A DNA stretch of 64,000 bases from Pseudaminobacter sp047739745 (lineage in GTDB: Bacteria > Pseudomonadota > Alphaproteobacteria > Rhizobiales > Rhizobiaceae): contig NZ_JBLLVA010000021.1 in assembly GCF_047739745.1 (NCBI RefSeq), positions 1 through 64,000 of the forward strand, read 5' to 3'. Below, in pieces: positions 8,217 through 16,896 of this stretch. A model generated the notes under the pieces. That model did not search any database. It had not been told where the DNA came from and saw only the letters and a program-made list of their open reading frames with translations. A program made the position numbers and the translations under genes. The stretch's first letter is position 1; each line of letters starts with the position of its first letter.

Positions 8217-9419
8217 ATGGCCTTCCTCGCCGACGCCCTTTCCCGCGTAAAGCCTTCCGCGACCATTGCGGTCAGCCAGAAAGCGCGCGAGTTGAAAGCG
8301 AACGGCCGTGACATCATCGGCCTTGGTGCTGGCGAGCCGGATTTCGACACGCCCGACAACATCAAGAATGCGGCCATCGAGGCGATCCGCCGTGGCGAGA
8401 CGAAGTATCCGCCGGTTTCCGGCATCGTGCCTCTGCGCGAGGCGATCGCCGCCAAGTTCAAGCGCGAAAACAATCTGGACTACAAGCCGGCGCAGACGAT
8501 CGTGGCCACCGGCGGCAAGCAGATCCTGTTCAACGCCTTCATGGCGACGCTGAACCAGGGCGACGAGGTGGTTATCCCGACGCCTTATTGGGTCAGCTAT
8601 CCTGAGATGGTGCTGTTGTGCGGCGGCACGCCGACCTTCGCCGAAACCACGGCCGACAACGGCTTCAAGCTGAAGGCGGCCGCACTCGAGAAGGCGATCA
8701 CGCCGCGCACCAAATGGCTGGTGCTGAACTCGCCGTCGAACCCGTCGGGTGCGGCCTATACCGAGGCCGAGCTCAAGGAAATCGCCGACGTGCTCCTGAA
8801 GCACCCGCAGGTCTGGGTGCTTACCGATGACATGTACGAGCATCTGACCTATGGCGATTTCGTCTTCAAGACCATCGCCGAGGTCGAGCCGCGCCTTTAT
8901 GAACGCACGCTCACCATGAACGGCGTGTCGAAGGCCTATGCAATGACCGGCTGGCGCATCGGCTACGCCGCCGGCCCGATCGAACTCATCAAGGCGATGG
9001 ACATGATCCAGGGCCAGCAGACCTCCGGCGCCTGCACCATCGCCCAGTGGGCGTCGGTCGAAGCGCTGACCGGCCCGCAGGACTTCATCGCCCGCAACAA
9101 GGCGATCTTCCAGGGTCGGCGCGATCTTGTCGTGTCGATGCTGAACCAGGCGCGCGGCATCACCTGCCCGTCGCCCGAAGGTGCCTTCTACGTCTATCCG
9201 TCCTGCGCCGGGCTGATCGGCAAGAAGACGGCTTCCGGCAAGACCATCGACACCGACGAGACGTTCTGCAGCGAACTGCTGGAAGCCGAAGGCGTGGCGG
9301 TGGTGTTCGGCTCGGCCTTCGGTCTCGGGCCCAACTTCCGCATCTCCTACGCCACCTCCGAGAAATTGCTGGAAGAGGCCTGCACCCGCATCCAGCGCTT
9401 CACGGCGTCGCTGAGCTGA
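8217..9419 (+). CDS. aatA: Aspartate/aromatic aminotransferase
   Basis: A 400-residue PLP-dependent class I aminotransferase of the AspC/AatA type, exchanging amino groups between aspartate and 2-oxoglutarate. The PLP lysine is K239 in NGVSKAYAMTGWRIGY. NSPSNPSGAAY (about 171-181) and the C-terminal substrate-carboxylate Arg in FRISYATS are also present. The start at 8217 follows aaaaggag with good spacing. The sequence closely follows rhizobial AatA (begins MAFLADALSRVKPSATIAVS). It is divergent from the EAL-like gene and ends at a clear terminator. Confidence 0.93.
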   Translation: MAFLADALSRVKPSATIAVSQKARELKANGRDIIGLGAGEPDFDTPDNIKNAAIEAIRRGETKYPPVSGIVPLREAIAAKFKRENNLDYKPAQTIVATGGKQILFNAFMATLNQGDEVVIPTPYWVSYPEMVLLCGGTPTFAETTADNGFKLKAAALEKAITPRTKWLVLNSPSNPSGAAYTEAELKEIADVLLKHPQVWVLTDDMYEHLTYGDFVFKTIAEVEPRLYERTLTMNGVSKAYAMTGWRIGYAAGPIELIKAMDMIQGQQTSGACTIAQWASVEALTGPQDFIARNKAIFQGRRDLVVSMLNQARGITCPSPEGAFYVYPSCAGLIGKKTASGKTIDTDETFCSELLEAEGVAVVFGSAFGLGPNFRISYATSEKLLEEACTRIQRFTASLS

Positions 9420-9449
9420 CCTGCCTTAATCATCATTCGGCTGATGAAG

Positions 9450-9475
9450 AACCCGGCCTCGCGCCGGGTTTTTCT
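9450..9475 (+). terminator. Intrinsic terminator of the aminotransferase gene
   Basis: aacccggc (9450-9457) pairs with gccgggtt (9463-9470) around a five-base loop, followed by tttcttt. It lies 30 bases past the stop codon at 9419. Confidence 0.85.
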
Positions 9476-9612
9476 TTGAACCGGGATGCTCGTCCCTTGC
9501 GCCGGCTCAATTCCCTTGCCCTCGACCCGGAGCCATGGGACGATGCATTCCACGCGACGGTCGTCAGGCCGGCCGCCGCTCGAAGGATAACGCCTGAGTG
9601 GAGGTCAGCATC

Positions 9613-11664
9613 ATGGCAAGTCGCGCCGGAGGACGACGCACGGGACCGAAATGCATCGCCATCGTCGGTCCCTTTTCAAGCGGAAAAACCACCCTTCTTG
9701 AAGCCATACTCGCCCGTACCGGCGCCATTTCCCGGCAGAATCCGGTAACGTCCGGCAACTCCGTTTCCGACTATTCGGCCGAGGCCCGCGCTCACGCCAT
9801 GAGCGTGGAAGCGACATTCGCCAGCACCGAATTCATGGGCGACGACCTGACCTTCGTCGATTGCCCGGGTTCGGTGGAGTTCGCCTTCGAGGCCGAGCCG
9901 GTTCTCGCCGCCTGCGATCTGGCGGTTGTCGTCGCCGAAGCCGACGAAAAGAAAATTCCGGCCTTGCAGCAGATCATGCGCACGCTCGACGAGATCGGTC
10001 TGCCGCGCATCCTGTTCCTCAACAAGATCGACAAATCCACCATCGGCGTGCGCGATACGCTCAAGATGCTGCAGCCGGCAAGTTCCGTGCCGCTGCTGCT
10101 GCGCCAAATTCCGCTGCGCAAGGATGGCATCGTCGTCGGCTCGATCGACCTGGCGCTCGAGCGCGCCTATGTCTACCGCGAATATGCGCCAAGCGAGATC
10201 GCCGAAATTCCCGGTGACGACAAGGCGCGCGAGCTGGAGGCCCGCTTCTCCATGCTCGAAACCCTGGCCGACCATGACGATCATCTGATGGAGCAGTTGC
10301 TGGAGGAGATCGAGCCGCCAAAAGATGCGGTTTTCGACAATCTTTCGGCCGACCTGCGCGACGGCACGGTCACCCCAGTCCTCATCGGCACGGCGGAAAA
10401 AGGCAACGGCGTGCTGCGTCTCTTGAAAGCGATCCGCCATGACGCACCGGATGTCGCGGCGACGCGCATTCGCCTCGGTGTGCCCGAGGGAACCGCCACG
10501 GTGGCGCAGATCATGAAGACCATCTACACGCCGCATGGCGGCAAGCTGTCGGTCGCGCGCGTCCTGTCGGGCAGCCTCGCCGACGGCACCGAGCTGTTCC
10601 TGCCCGGCGGTGCGGCCGTTCGTGTCTCCGGCGTCTACCGCATGTTCGGCAAGGACCAGACCAAGCAGCCCTCCGCCGGCGAAGGCGAGACCGTGGCGCT
10701 CGGCAAGCTCGACGCGGCGCGAACCGGTCAGACCCTGTCGTCCATCAAGGGCGGCATCGCCCCGCTCGTCGAACTCTCGCCACCGCCGCCGGTATTTTCG
10801 ATGGCGCTGCGGCCGAAGGAGCGCAAGGACGACGTGAAGATGTCGGCGGCGATCCAGCGCCTCGCCGAGGAGGACCCTTCCCTGACACTGCGCCAGCAGC
10901 AGGAAAGCGCCGAGACGGTGCTGTCCGGTCACGGCGAAATGCATCTGCGCGTCACGGTCGAGCGGCTGGAGGGCCGAAACCAGATACCGGTGGAAGGCCG
11001 CGTGCCGGCCGTGCCCTATCGCGAGACCATCCGCAAATCGACGCAGCAGCGCGGCCGCCACAAGAAGCAGTCGGGCGGGCACGGCCAGTTCGGCGATGTC
11101 GTGGTGGAGATCAAGCCCCTGCCCCGCGGCACCGGCTTCCAGTTCACCGACACCATCACTGGCGGCGTGGTGCCCAAGACCTACATCCAGTCGGTCGAAG
11201 CCGGCGTCCGCGACTACCTGAAATCCGGTCCGCTCGGCTTTCCGGTCGTCGATGTCGCCGTCAACCTATCGGACGGTTCCTACCACGCCGTCGATTCCTC
11301 CGACATGGCGTTCCAGATGGCGGCGAGGCTCGCCATGAAGGAAGGCATGGCAGCCTGCTCGCCTGTGCTTTTGGAACCGATCATGAAGGTCGAGATCTTC
11401 ACGCCCTCCGATGCGACGGCCAAGATCACCGGCATCGTGCCGCAGCGGCGCGGTCAGATCCTCGGCTATGACGCGCGGCCCGGCTGGCCGGGATGGGACG
11501 TCGTTGACGCAACCATGCCGCAAGCCGAGATCGCCGACCTTATCATCGAGCTGCGCTCGGCGACGGCCGGCGTCGCCAGTTATCGCGCAGTGTTCGACCA
11601 TATGGCCGAACTCACCGGGCGGCTGGCCGATGAGGCGATGAACGCCAACGGCAAGGCGGCCTGA
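9613..11664 (+). CDS. Elongation factor G-like GTPase (EF-G paralogue)
   Basis: A 683-residue protein with the whole EF-G domain order: GTP-binding domain with P-loop GPFSSGKT (19-26) and NKID (136-139), then domains II-V (domain IV around SGGHGQFGDVVVEI; domain V near the C-terminus). The switch II motif reads DCPGS (82-86), where EF-G has DTPGH, so the catalytic histidine position is Ser. No tuf, rpsL or rpsG lies nearby, so this is the divergent EF-G-like paralogue, not FusA. The ATG at 9613 follows ggagg by eight bases; the GTG at 9598 precedes that site and is unlikely. Its true role, translation or other, is unknown. Confidence 0.85.
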   Translation: MASRAGGRRTGPKCIAIVGPFSSGKTTLLEAILARTGAISRQNPVTSGNSVSDYSAEARAHAMSVEATFASTEFMGDDLTFVDCPGSVEFAFEAEPVLAACDLAVVVAEADEKKIPALQQIMRTLDEIGLPRILFLNKIDKSTIGVRDTLKMLQPASSVPLLLRQIPLRKDGIVVGSIDLALERAYVYREYAPSEIAEIPGDDKARELEARFSMLETLADHDDHLMEQLLEEIEPPKDAVFDNLSADLRDGTVTPVLIGTAEKGNGVLRLLKAIRHDAPDVAATRIRLGVPEGTATVAQIMKTIYTPHGGKLSVARVLSGSLADGTELFLPGGAAVRVSGVYRMFGKDQTKQPSAGEGETVALGKLDAARTGQTLSSIKGGIAPLVELSPPPPVFSMALRPKERKDDVKMSAAIQRLAEEDPSLTLRQQQESAETVLSGHGEMHLRVTVERLEGRNQIPVEGRVPAVPYRETIRKSTQQRGRHKKQSGGHGQFGDVVVEIKPLPRGTGFQFTDTITGGVVPKTYIQSVEAGVRDYLKSGPLGFPVVDVAVNLSDGSYHAVDSSDMAFQMAARLAMKEGMAACSPVLLEPIMKVEIFTPSDATAKITGIVPQRRGQILGYDARPGWPGWDVVDATMPQAEIADLIIELRSATAGVASYRAVFDHMAELTGRLADEAMNANGKAA

Positions 11665-12014
11665 TCGGAAATGGACACGGCGCCCGGATTAAGATCCGGA
11701 CGCCGCGTTTGCGGACCGTGCCACCGTTGGGAGTGGGAGGAGGCGGCACGTCAGGTCCGCCGCATGCGATTTCCACATTGGCCGCGGCAGAATAGTTGGA
11801 CGCGACCGTTACCTGAGTCCTGGCCGACCGGGTGATGCCCCCATCTCCCGACGACCCGTCGCGTCCTGTAACCCACCTAACAAAGATGGGGCAGGTCGGG
11901 CAGGTTACCGGATGTTACATGTCACGGTTACGTCGGCCGGCAAGTAAGGCGGCGGAATTAATTCATCCGCCCAATTCGTCACGACGACACAGCTTGGGCC
12001 ACGGTGCCAGAAAA
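11665..12014. other. Gene-free stretch after the EF-G-like gene
   Basis: No gene is seen. A strong inverted repeat at about 11678-11705 (cggcgcccggat ... atccggacgccg) lies just after the EF-G-like stop and may act as its terminator, although no T tract follows. The rest holds nothing I recognise. Confidence 0.4.
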
Positions 12015-12043
12015 CAAAAAAGCCGGATCTGAAAGACCCGGCT
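12015..12043 (-). terminator. Intrinsic terminator of the candidate sRNA
   Basis: On the minus strand AGCCGG (12043-12038) pairs with CCGGCT (12026-12021), followed by TTTTTTG. It ends the sRNA and would also stop any readthrough from lsrB. Confidence 0.85.
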
Positions 12044-12128
12044 GAGTTTGTTGGAGTGCTAATTAAAGCTACCTCCAGAGGGGAACACTCGAGGGCGCTA
12101 ATGGGAGGAGGAACGCGCCCTGGAGATG
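12015..12128 (-). ncRNA. Candidate AbcR-type (alpha-r15 family) trans-acting sRNA
   Basis: Read on the minus strand, a rhizobial-type promoter (CTTGTT at 12163-12158, 17 bases, CCATAT at 12140-12135) precedes about 114 bases ending in an intrinsic terminator. The RNA folds with an outer stem CTCCAG/CTGGAG, an inner stem GGGCGC/GCGCCC whose loop contains CCTCCTCCC (complementary to Shine-Dalgarno sequences), an A/T-rich single-stranded stretch, and the terminator hairpin. Size, the exposed CCTCC loop and the tail CAACAAACTCAGCCGG match what I recall of the alpha-r15/AbcR family, which silences ABC-transporter mRNAs with Hfq. It lies directly downstream of the lsrB/vtlR-type regulator, whose Brucella homologue activates abcR2. 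Confidence 0.7.
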
Positions 12129-12134
12129 ATTGTT

Positions 12135-12163
12135 ATATGGGCCGTCCATGCCTGAGAAACAAG
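12135..12163 (-). promoter_or_regulatory. Predicted sRNA promoter
   Basis: On the minus strand -35 CTTGTT (12163-12158) and -10 CCATAT (12140-12135) are separated by 17 bases, close to the rhizobial housekeeping consensus CTTGAC-N17-CTATAT. Transcription would start near 12128. Confidence 0.6.
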
Positions 12164-12221
12164 CACAATCCTTGCAAGGCACCCATGCAAAATGACGCAG
12201 CCTTTGATCCAGATGGCCGCC

Positions 12222-13118
12222 TCAATAGGACCAGTTGCGCGCCTTGGCGATGACGAAGTCCCGGAAAACATGGAGTTTCGCCTGGTTCTTCATCGCATCG
12301 GGATAGCAGAAATAAGTGTCGAACGACGGCACTTCCGTCTCGCCCAGCAATTTCACCAGCCCTGCATCCTTGCTCACGACGTAATCAGGCAGCATGGCGA
12401 TGCCGGCTCCGGTCTGCACCGCGCGCTTGACCGAAAGGATATCGTTGATCTGCAGATTGGCGATCCGCTGGCCGCCGTCGAAATCGCCGACCGTCTCCAG
12501 CCAGTTGAGTTCGCTCAGATGCGGCGGCACCGGCACGCCGAAGGTTACGATGCGGTGCTTCTTCAGATCCGCCATCGTCTCCGGACGGCCGTGCTTCTCG
12601 ATATAGGAGGGTGCGGCATAGAGATGGAAATGCACGGTGAAGAGACGCCGCTGGATCAGATCGGGCTGCTGCGGCTGGCGCAACCTGATGGCACAATCGG
12701 CCTGGCGCATGGTCAGGTCGAGTTCTTCATTGGCCAAGATGAGCTGAAGGTTGATCTCGGGATAGAGTTCAAGGAATTCCTGGACCCGTTCGGTCAGCCA
12801 GCCGGCGCCGAGGCCGACCGTCGTCGTCACCCTCAGAATGCCCGACGGCCGATCCTTGGCCTCGATCAGGCGCGTCTTGATCGATTCCAGCTTCATCAGC
12901 ACGTCATGGGCGGTGCGGAACAGCATCTCGCCCTGTTCGGTCAGCACCAGGCCGCGCGCATGACGGTGAAACAGCGGCACGCCGACATCATGCTCCAGCG
13001 CACCCACCTGCCGCGAGATCGCCGACTGCGACAGTCGCAGCGTCTCGGCCGCATGCGTAAACGACCCGGCTTCCGCCGCGGCGTGGAACACGCGTAGCTT
13101 GTCCCAGTCCAGTGCCAT
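12222..13118 (-). CDS. lsrB: LysR-family transcriptional regulator (LsrB/VtlR type)
   Basis: A 298-residue LysR regulator. The N-terminal winged HTH spans about 1-60 (MALDWDKLRVFHAAAEAGSF, LSQSAISRQVGALEHDVG), and the effector-binding domain spans about 90-295. The opening sequence and the position directly downstream of trxB match LsrB of Sinorhizobium and VtlR of Brucella, which control oxidative stress, LPS and small RNAs. The start at 13118 (MALDWDKL) is preferred; the in-frame start at 13163 would overlap trxB. Its stop lies 59 bases upstream of the candidate AbcR-type sRNA promoter. trxB and lsrB are probably cotranscribed. Confidence 0.85.
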   Translation of the reverse strand: MALDWDKLRVFHAAAEAGSFTHAAETLRLSQSAISRQVGALEHDVGVPLFHRHARGLVLTEQGEMLFRTAHDVLMKLESIKTRLIEAKDRPSGILRVTTTVGLGAGWLTERVQEFLELYPEINLQLILANEELDLTMRQADCAIRLRQPQQPDLIQRRLFTVHFHLYAAPSYIEKHGRPETMADLKKHRIVTFGVPVPPHLSELNWLETVGDFDGGQRIANLQINDILSVKRAVQTGAGIAMLPDYVVSKDAGLVKLLGETEVPSFDTYFCYPDAMKNQAKLHVFRDFVIAKARNWSY

Positions 13119-13159
13119 GTTCCCCTCGTTCCGCCGGCCTTTTGCGGTCGGTCTGCTTT

Positions 13160-14134
13160 TCATTCCGCCGCTTCGCGAACTGCTTCCACGCCCGCCAGAT
13201 ATTTTTCCGCCTCCAGCGCGGCCATGCAGCCAAGTCCTGCCGCCGTCACCGCCTGCCGGTAGACATCATCGGCCACGTCGCCGGCCGCGAACACGCCCGC
13301 AACATCGGTGCGGGTCGAACCCGGCTCGGTCCAAAGATAGCCGTTCGGCTTCTGCTTCAGCTTGCCGACGAACAGTTCCACCGCCGGCGCATGGCCGATC
13401 GCCACGAAGACGCCGTCGGCCTTGAGATGGCTTTCCACGCCGGTCACCACATTGCGCAGCTTCAGGCCATCGGCCGAAGGTGGCAGCGGCGCCTTGCCCG
13501 GATTGCCGGTGATCTCGTCCACCACCGTGTCCCAGATCACCCTGATGTTCTCCTTCTTGAACAGCCTTTCGCGCAGAATGCGCTCGGCGCGAAAATCGCT
13601 GCGCCGGTGGATCACCGTCACGCTCCTGGCGAGATTCGACAGATAGAGAGCCTCTTCCACCGCCGAATTGCCGCCGCCGATCACCGCCACATCCTTGCCG
13701 CGATAGAAGAAGCCGTCGCAGGTCGCGCAGGCCGACACGCCGAAGCCCATGTAGGTCTGCTCGCTCGGAATGCCGAGCCACTTCGCCTGCGCGCCGGTGG
13801 CGATGACCAAAGCGTCGCAGCTATATTGCGTTCCTGAATCGCCCTTCAGCCGAAACGGCCGCACGTCGAGATCGACCTCGACGATCATGTCGTTGACGAT
13901 CTCGGCTCCCACATGCTCGGCCTGCTTGAGCATCTGCTCCATCAGCCACGGCCCCTGGATCGGTTCGGCGAAGCCCGGATAGTTCTCGACATCGGTGGTG
14001 ATCGTCAGTTGCCCGCCCTGCTGCAGGCCCGCCACAAGCACAGGTTTCAGCATGGCGCGCGCCGCATAGATCGCTGCCGTATAGCCCGCCGGTCCGGAAC
14101 CGATGATGAGGACAGGCGCGTGTTTGGTCGTCAT
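13160..14134 (-). CDS. trxB: Thioredoxin-disulfide reductase
   Basis: A 324-residue low-molecular-weight thioredoxin reductase passing electrons from NADPH through FAD to thioredoxin. It shows the FAD-binding GSGPAG (12-17), the redox-active pair C136-A-T-C139, the NADPH-binding GGGNSA (153-158) and the C-terminal FAD motif GVFAAGDVAD. The start at 14134 (MTTKHAPVLI) is preferred over an upstream TTG/ATG at 14152. It is divergent from lrp and followed 41 bases later by lsrB, a rhizobial arrangement that links redox repair with the LsrB regulon. Confidence 0.95.
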   Translation of the reverse strand: MTTKHAPVLIIGSGPAGYTAAIYAARAMLKPVLVAGLQQGGQLTITTDVENYPGFAEPIQGPWLMEQMLKQAEHVGAEIVNDMIVEVDLDVRPFRLKGDSGTQYSCDALVIATGAQAKWLGIPSEQTYMGFGVSACATCDGFFYRGKDVAVIGGGNSAVEEALYLSNLARSVTVIHRRSDFRAERILRERLFKKENIRVIWDTVVDEITGNPGKAPLPPSADGLKLRNVVTGVESHLKADGVFVAIGHAPAVELFVGKLKQKPNGYLWTEPGSTRTDVAGVFAAGDVADDVYRQAVTAAGLGCMAALEAEKYLAGVEAVREAAE

Positions 14135-14393
14135 ATGAAAAACCTTCGTCATCTGCGCGGCGCATCAGGCACGCCACGGAACTCGCGGCTAATTTAGGTG
14201 CTGGCAGGCGCGCCAGCAAGGCGGCGATTCGACCGTCCCCGGAAAGCTTGCAGCAGGCCGCGGCTGCAAGTCTTGATTGCGCCGGGCCTTACATTCGCGA
14301 ACCGACCAAACAGTTCCGCTTTTCCTGTCCGCGAAGAACGTTTATTACACGTACGCGACAGATTCTTACGCCCACCGGACTGGAACCCCAAAA

Positions 14394-14876
14394 ATGCCGC
14401 TCAAAGCCGACCTCGACGCGATCGACTGGAGGATTCTGCGCGAACTTCAAGATGACGGACGCATCACCAATGTCGAATTGTCGCAACGCGTCGGCATCTC
14501 GGCACCTCCGTGCCTCCGGCGCGTCAAGCGGCTGGAAGAGGCGGGCATCATTCGCGGCTATCGCGCGCTGCTCAACGGGCCATCGCTCGGCATGGATGTC
14601 GTCGCCTTCTGCCTGGTCGGCCTGCATCATCATGCCGAAAGCGAGCTCAAGGCCTTCGCCGACCGCACGCGGCTATGGCCGATCGTGCGCGAGGCGTGGA
14701 TGGTCTCGGGAGACAGCGACTTCCTGCTCCACTGCGTGGCAAGCGACCTCGCCGCCTTCCAATCCTTCGTCATCGAGGAACTGACCTCCGCGCCCAATGT
14801 CGACACGGTGCGCACGGCCCTCACCATCCGCCAGGTCAAGGACGAGGGCCTCGTGGCGATTGGCGACCGGCATTGA
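14394..14876 (+). CDS. lrp: Lrp/AsnC-family transcriptional regulator
   Basis: A 160-residue Lrp/AsnC protein. An N-terminal HTH (about 8-55, DAIDWRILRELQDDGRITNV, VGISAPPCLRRVKRLEEAGI) is followed by the RAM/AsnC ligand-binding domain. The ATG at 14394 gives the normal family length; upstream in-frame codons would add 39 residues without similarity. It is divergent from trxB and convergent with the LPS glycosyltransferases, the arrangement of the Sinorhizobium lps-lrp-trxB-lsrB region. Confidence 0.88.
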   Translation: MPLKADLDAIDWRILRELQDDGRITNVELSQRVGISAPPCLRRVKRLEEAGIIRGYRALLNGPSLGMDVVAFCLVGLHHHAESELKAFADRTRLWPIVREAWMVSGDSDFLLHCVASDLAAFQSFVIEELTSAPNVDTVRTALTIRQVKDEGLVAIGDRH

Positions 14877-14906
14877 TACTCCGCTATGCCAAGCCGGCAG
14901 CGCCGC

Positions 14907-15641
14907 TCAGCCTTTGCTGATAATGGCCGCCGTTCGCAGCGACAGCCGGTAAAACGACCGTTTTACCTCCCGCGACAACACCTCGCCTAGCGGTTTTCCG
15001 GCTTTTTGCACGACGGTGCCGCCCAGCAGATGATCGATCTGGCGAATACAGACAGGCCTCGTCGCCAATATCCGCATAGATCTTAGCCAACGCATCTGGA
15101 TGGTTGTGTCGACCGGCCGATCGAACAGGCTGGTCGACTCCAGCAACTCCATCGCCGCCTGCCGCCCGACGAGTTGCATCTGCGTTCCAAGCCCCACCTG
15201 CGCCGGTTCGACCAGCGTCACACCGGCGCCGCCAGCCACGGTGCGACCCGCATCGGTATGGCTGCGAAAACCGAACCGCACATAATCCCCCGGCTGGACC
15301 TGCGCCAATGCCAGCTTCAGCGCTTGCGGAAAAAGTGCTGCATCCGGCTCGACATCGTCCTCCACGATCAGACCGGCATCGAGCTGCCGATCGACGATGG
15401 CCTGCCACACCTTGCGGTGAGAAAGGAAGCAGCCGATCTCGCCCCGGCTCAGTTCGAACGGATAATACGGCCGGTACAGGTTACGTCGATAGACGGCGCT
15501 CACCTCCGCCTCGCTCAACGCCCGCCCATCCACTGCGTCGATGACGCTGGTCGGCAACGGCAGACCGGCCAAAAGAGCCTCGACCTGCCTGCGGCGCTGT
15601 TCGGCGCGCGGCAGGTGGATGATGAAAGCTTCTGTGGGCAT
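14907..15641 (-). CDS. Glycosyltransferase family 25 (LPS biosynthesis)
   Basis: A 244-residue GT25-type enzyme. It begins MPTEAFIIHLPRAEQRRRQV, the typical N-terminus, and has the conserved GEIGCFLSHRKVWQ and the acidic LIVEDDVEPD motif expected to bind metal and nucleotide sugar. It lies between lrp and the core mannosyltransferase-like gene and is probably involved in LPS core assembly, like the lpsE/D/C genes of Sinorhizobium; I cannot assign which. The sugar donor is unknown. Confidence 0.82.
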   Translation of the reverse strand: MPTEAFIIHLPRAEQRRRQVEALLAGLPLPTSVIDAVDGRALSEAEVSAVYRRNLYRPYYPFELSRGEIGCFLSHRKVWQAIVDRQLDAGLIVEDDVEPDAALFPQALKLALAQVQPGDYVRFGFRSHTDAGRTVAGGAGVTLVEPAQVGLGTQMQLVGRQAAMELLESTSLFDRPVDTTIQMRWLRSMRILATRPVCIRQIDHLLGGTVVQKAGKPLGEVLSREVKRSFYRLSLRTAAIISKG

Positions 15642-15778
15642 CGACCAGATCCTGGGAGGGTCAATTAGAGGCGAGATGGGCGGGGCTGCTCAAGCGCTGT
15701 GCGTTCGGACGGAATTGTATGAACAGATGATATTGCTCAAACCATGACGCTGACGTGTCATGATGCGCCCGCGGGCTC

Positions 15779-16882
15779 CTACCGCTCGGCCCACACGTGA
15801 TCGTAGACGCGGCGAATTCCTTCCGCCTCGCGTTGCAGCGGAAACAGCGCCTTGACGTCGGCCGCCGCATTGGCCCCATGCGCCGCCGCCAGCGCCGGAT
15901 CGGCCAGATAGGGCCTGATCGCCTCGCGCAGCGCCGCGCCGTCGCCGGCCGGGGCCACGGCGCCGGTCTGCCCGACATCGACCATCTCGGCATAGGCGCC
16001 GGCGTCGCTTGCCACCACCGCCGTGCCCGACGCCATCGCTTCCAGCGGCGTCAGGCCGAACCCCTCATTGCGCGAGGGCGCGACATAGAGCGAGATGCGC
16101 CTGTACCAGGGCTTGATGTCGTCCACCTCGCCGAGGAACACGATGCGCTGCGACAGCCCCGCCTTCGCCACCCGCGCCTTGAGATCGTCGCCGAACGCCT
16201 TGTGTTCCGGCGTCACCCGACCGGCGATCACCGCCGTCCATTCCGGATAGTGCGGCAGAAGCTCGATCATCGCATCGACGAACAGGTCGGTGCCCTTCTG
16301 GTGGCGGATGCGCCCGAAGCAGCCGACGGCATATTTGCCGGGTAGGCCGGAAGCGGAAAACCCGTCGTCGCTGCCTTTGGGTGGATAGAACGCGTCGAGA
16401 TCGACGCCATGCATGACGACGGTATGAGGAACCTGGAGAAATCCGCCGGAGCGTGCGCTGGTGGCGATCACCGCGTCCATGCGCCGGATCAGCCAGCGGG
16501 TAAACGGTTTATGGTGACGCTGCGCCGCCGAGGTGAAGACCAGCTTTAGCGGCATGCGCAGCACCGATTTCAGCAGCAGCCCCGCCACCATTTCGGTATT
16601 GCGCCTGGCGTGCCAGATGCGCTTGCGGCCGGATTTCGGCCGGGTGGCCAGCGCCGGCACCTGCCACCAGCGCATTTTCGGCAGACTGTCGGGCAGGCCC
16701 GGACCAAGCGTTGCGATGCCGAGTGTGCGTGCCTGCACCGGCACAAGCTGGACGATCGTGCTGGTGACGCCCGAAAGCCGCCGCTTCAGGTTGGGCGCGA
16801 CGACTTCGATCCGGCTCATATCGACGCTGGCGTGATGCCCCGTCGCCAGGGTCGCAGGCGTGGTGCCCGTGGAAGCGGCCAT
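15779..16882 (-). CDS. lpsB: LPS core glycosyltransferase, LpsB/LpcC-like (GT4)
   Basis: A 367-residue GT-B glycosyltransferase. The C-terminal GT4 domain shows FGRIRHQKGTDLFVDAM (phosphate-binding region) and APSRNEGFGLTPLEAMASGT with the E-x7-E motif. The N-terminal IEVVAPNLKRRLSGVTST resembles the rhizobial LPS core mannosyltransferase LpsB/LpcC, and the adjacent greA is the neighbour expected for that gene. A downstream start at residue 22 (MSRIEVVAPN, 16819) would remove a low-complexity leader and may be the real one. It acts at the cytoplasmic face of the inner membrane. Confidence 0.82.
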   Translation of the reverse strand: MAASTGTTPATLATGHHASVDMSRIEVVAPNLKRRLSGVTSTIVQLVPVQARTLGIATLGPGLPDSLPKMRWWQVPALATRPKSGRKRIWHARRNTEMVAGLLLKSVLRMPLKLVFTSAAQRHHKPFTRWLIRRMDAVIATSARSGGFLQVPHTVVMHGVDLDAFYPPKGSDDGFSASGLPGKYAVGCFGRIRHQKGTDLFVDAMIELLPHYPEWTAVIAGRVTPEHKAFGDDLKARVAKAGLSQRIVFLGEVDDIKPWYRRISLYVAPSRNEGFGLTPLEAMASGTAVVASDAGAYAEMVDVGQTGAVAPAGDGAALREAIRPYLADPALAAAHGANAAADVKALFPLQREAEGIRRVYDHVWAER

Positions 16883-16896
16883 TGGCCGACCGCCTT

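Noticed and set aside
9676..11082. A 468-codon open frame antisense to the EF-G-like gene
   Set aside because: It is a shadow of the real gene, whose GTPase motifs are clear; the antisense translation has none.
11665..12014. Small secreted protein gene on the minus strand
   Set aside because: An open frame with a Pro-rich stretch exists but has no start codon or ribosome binding site and runs into the EF-G-like gene.
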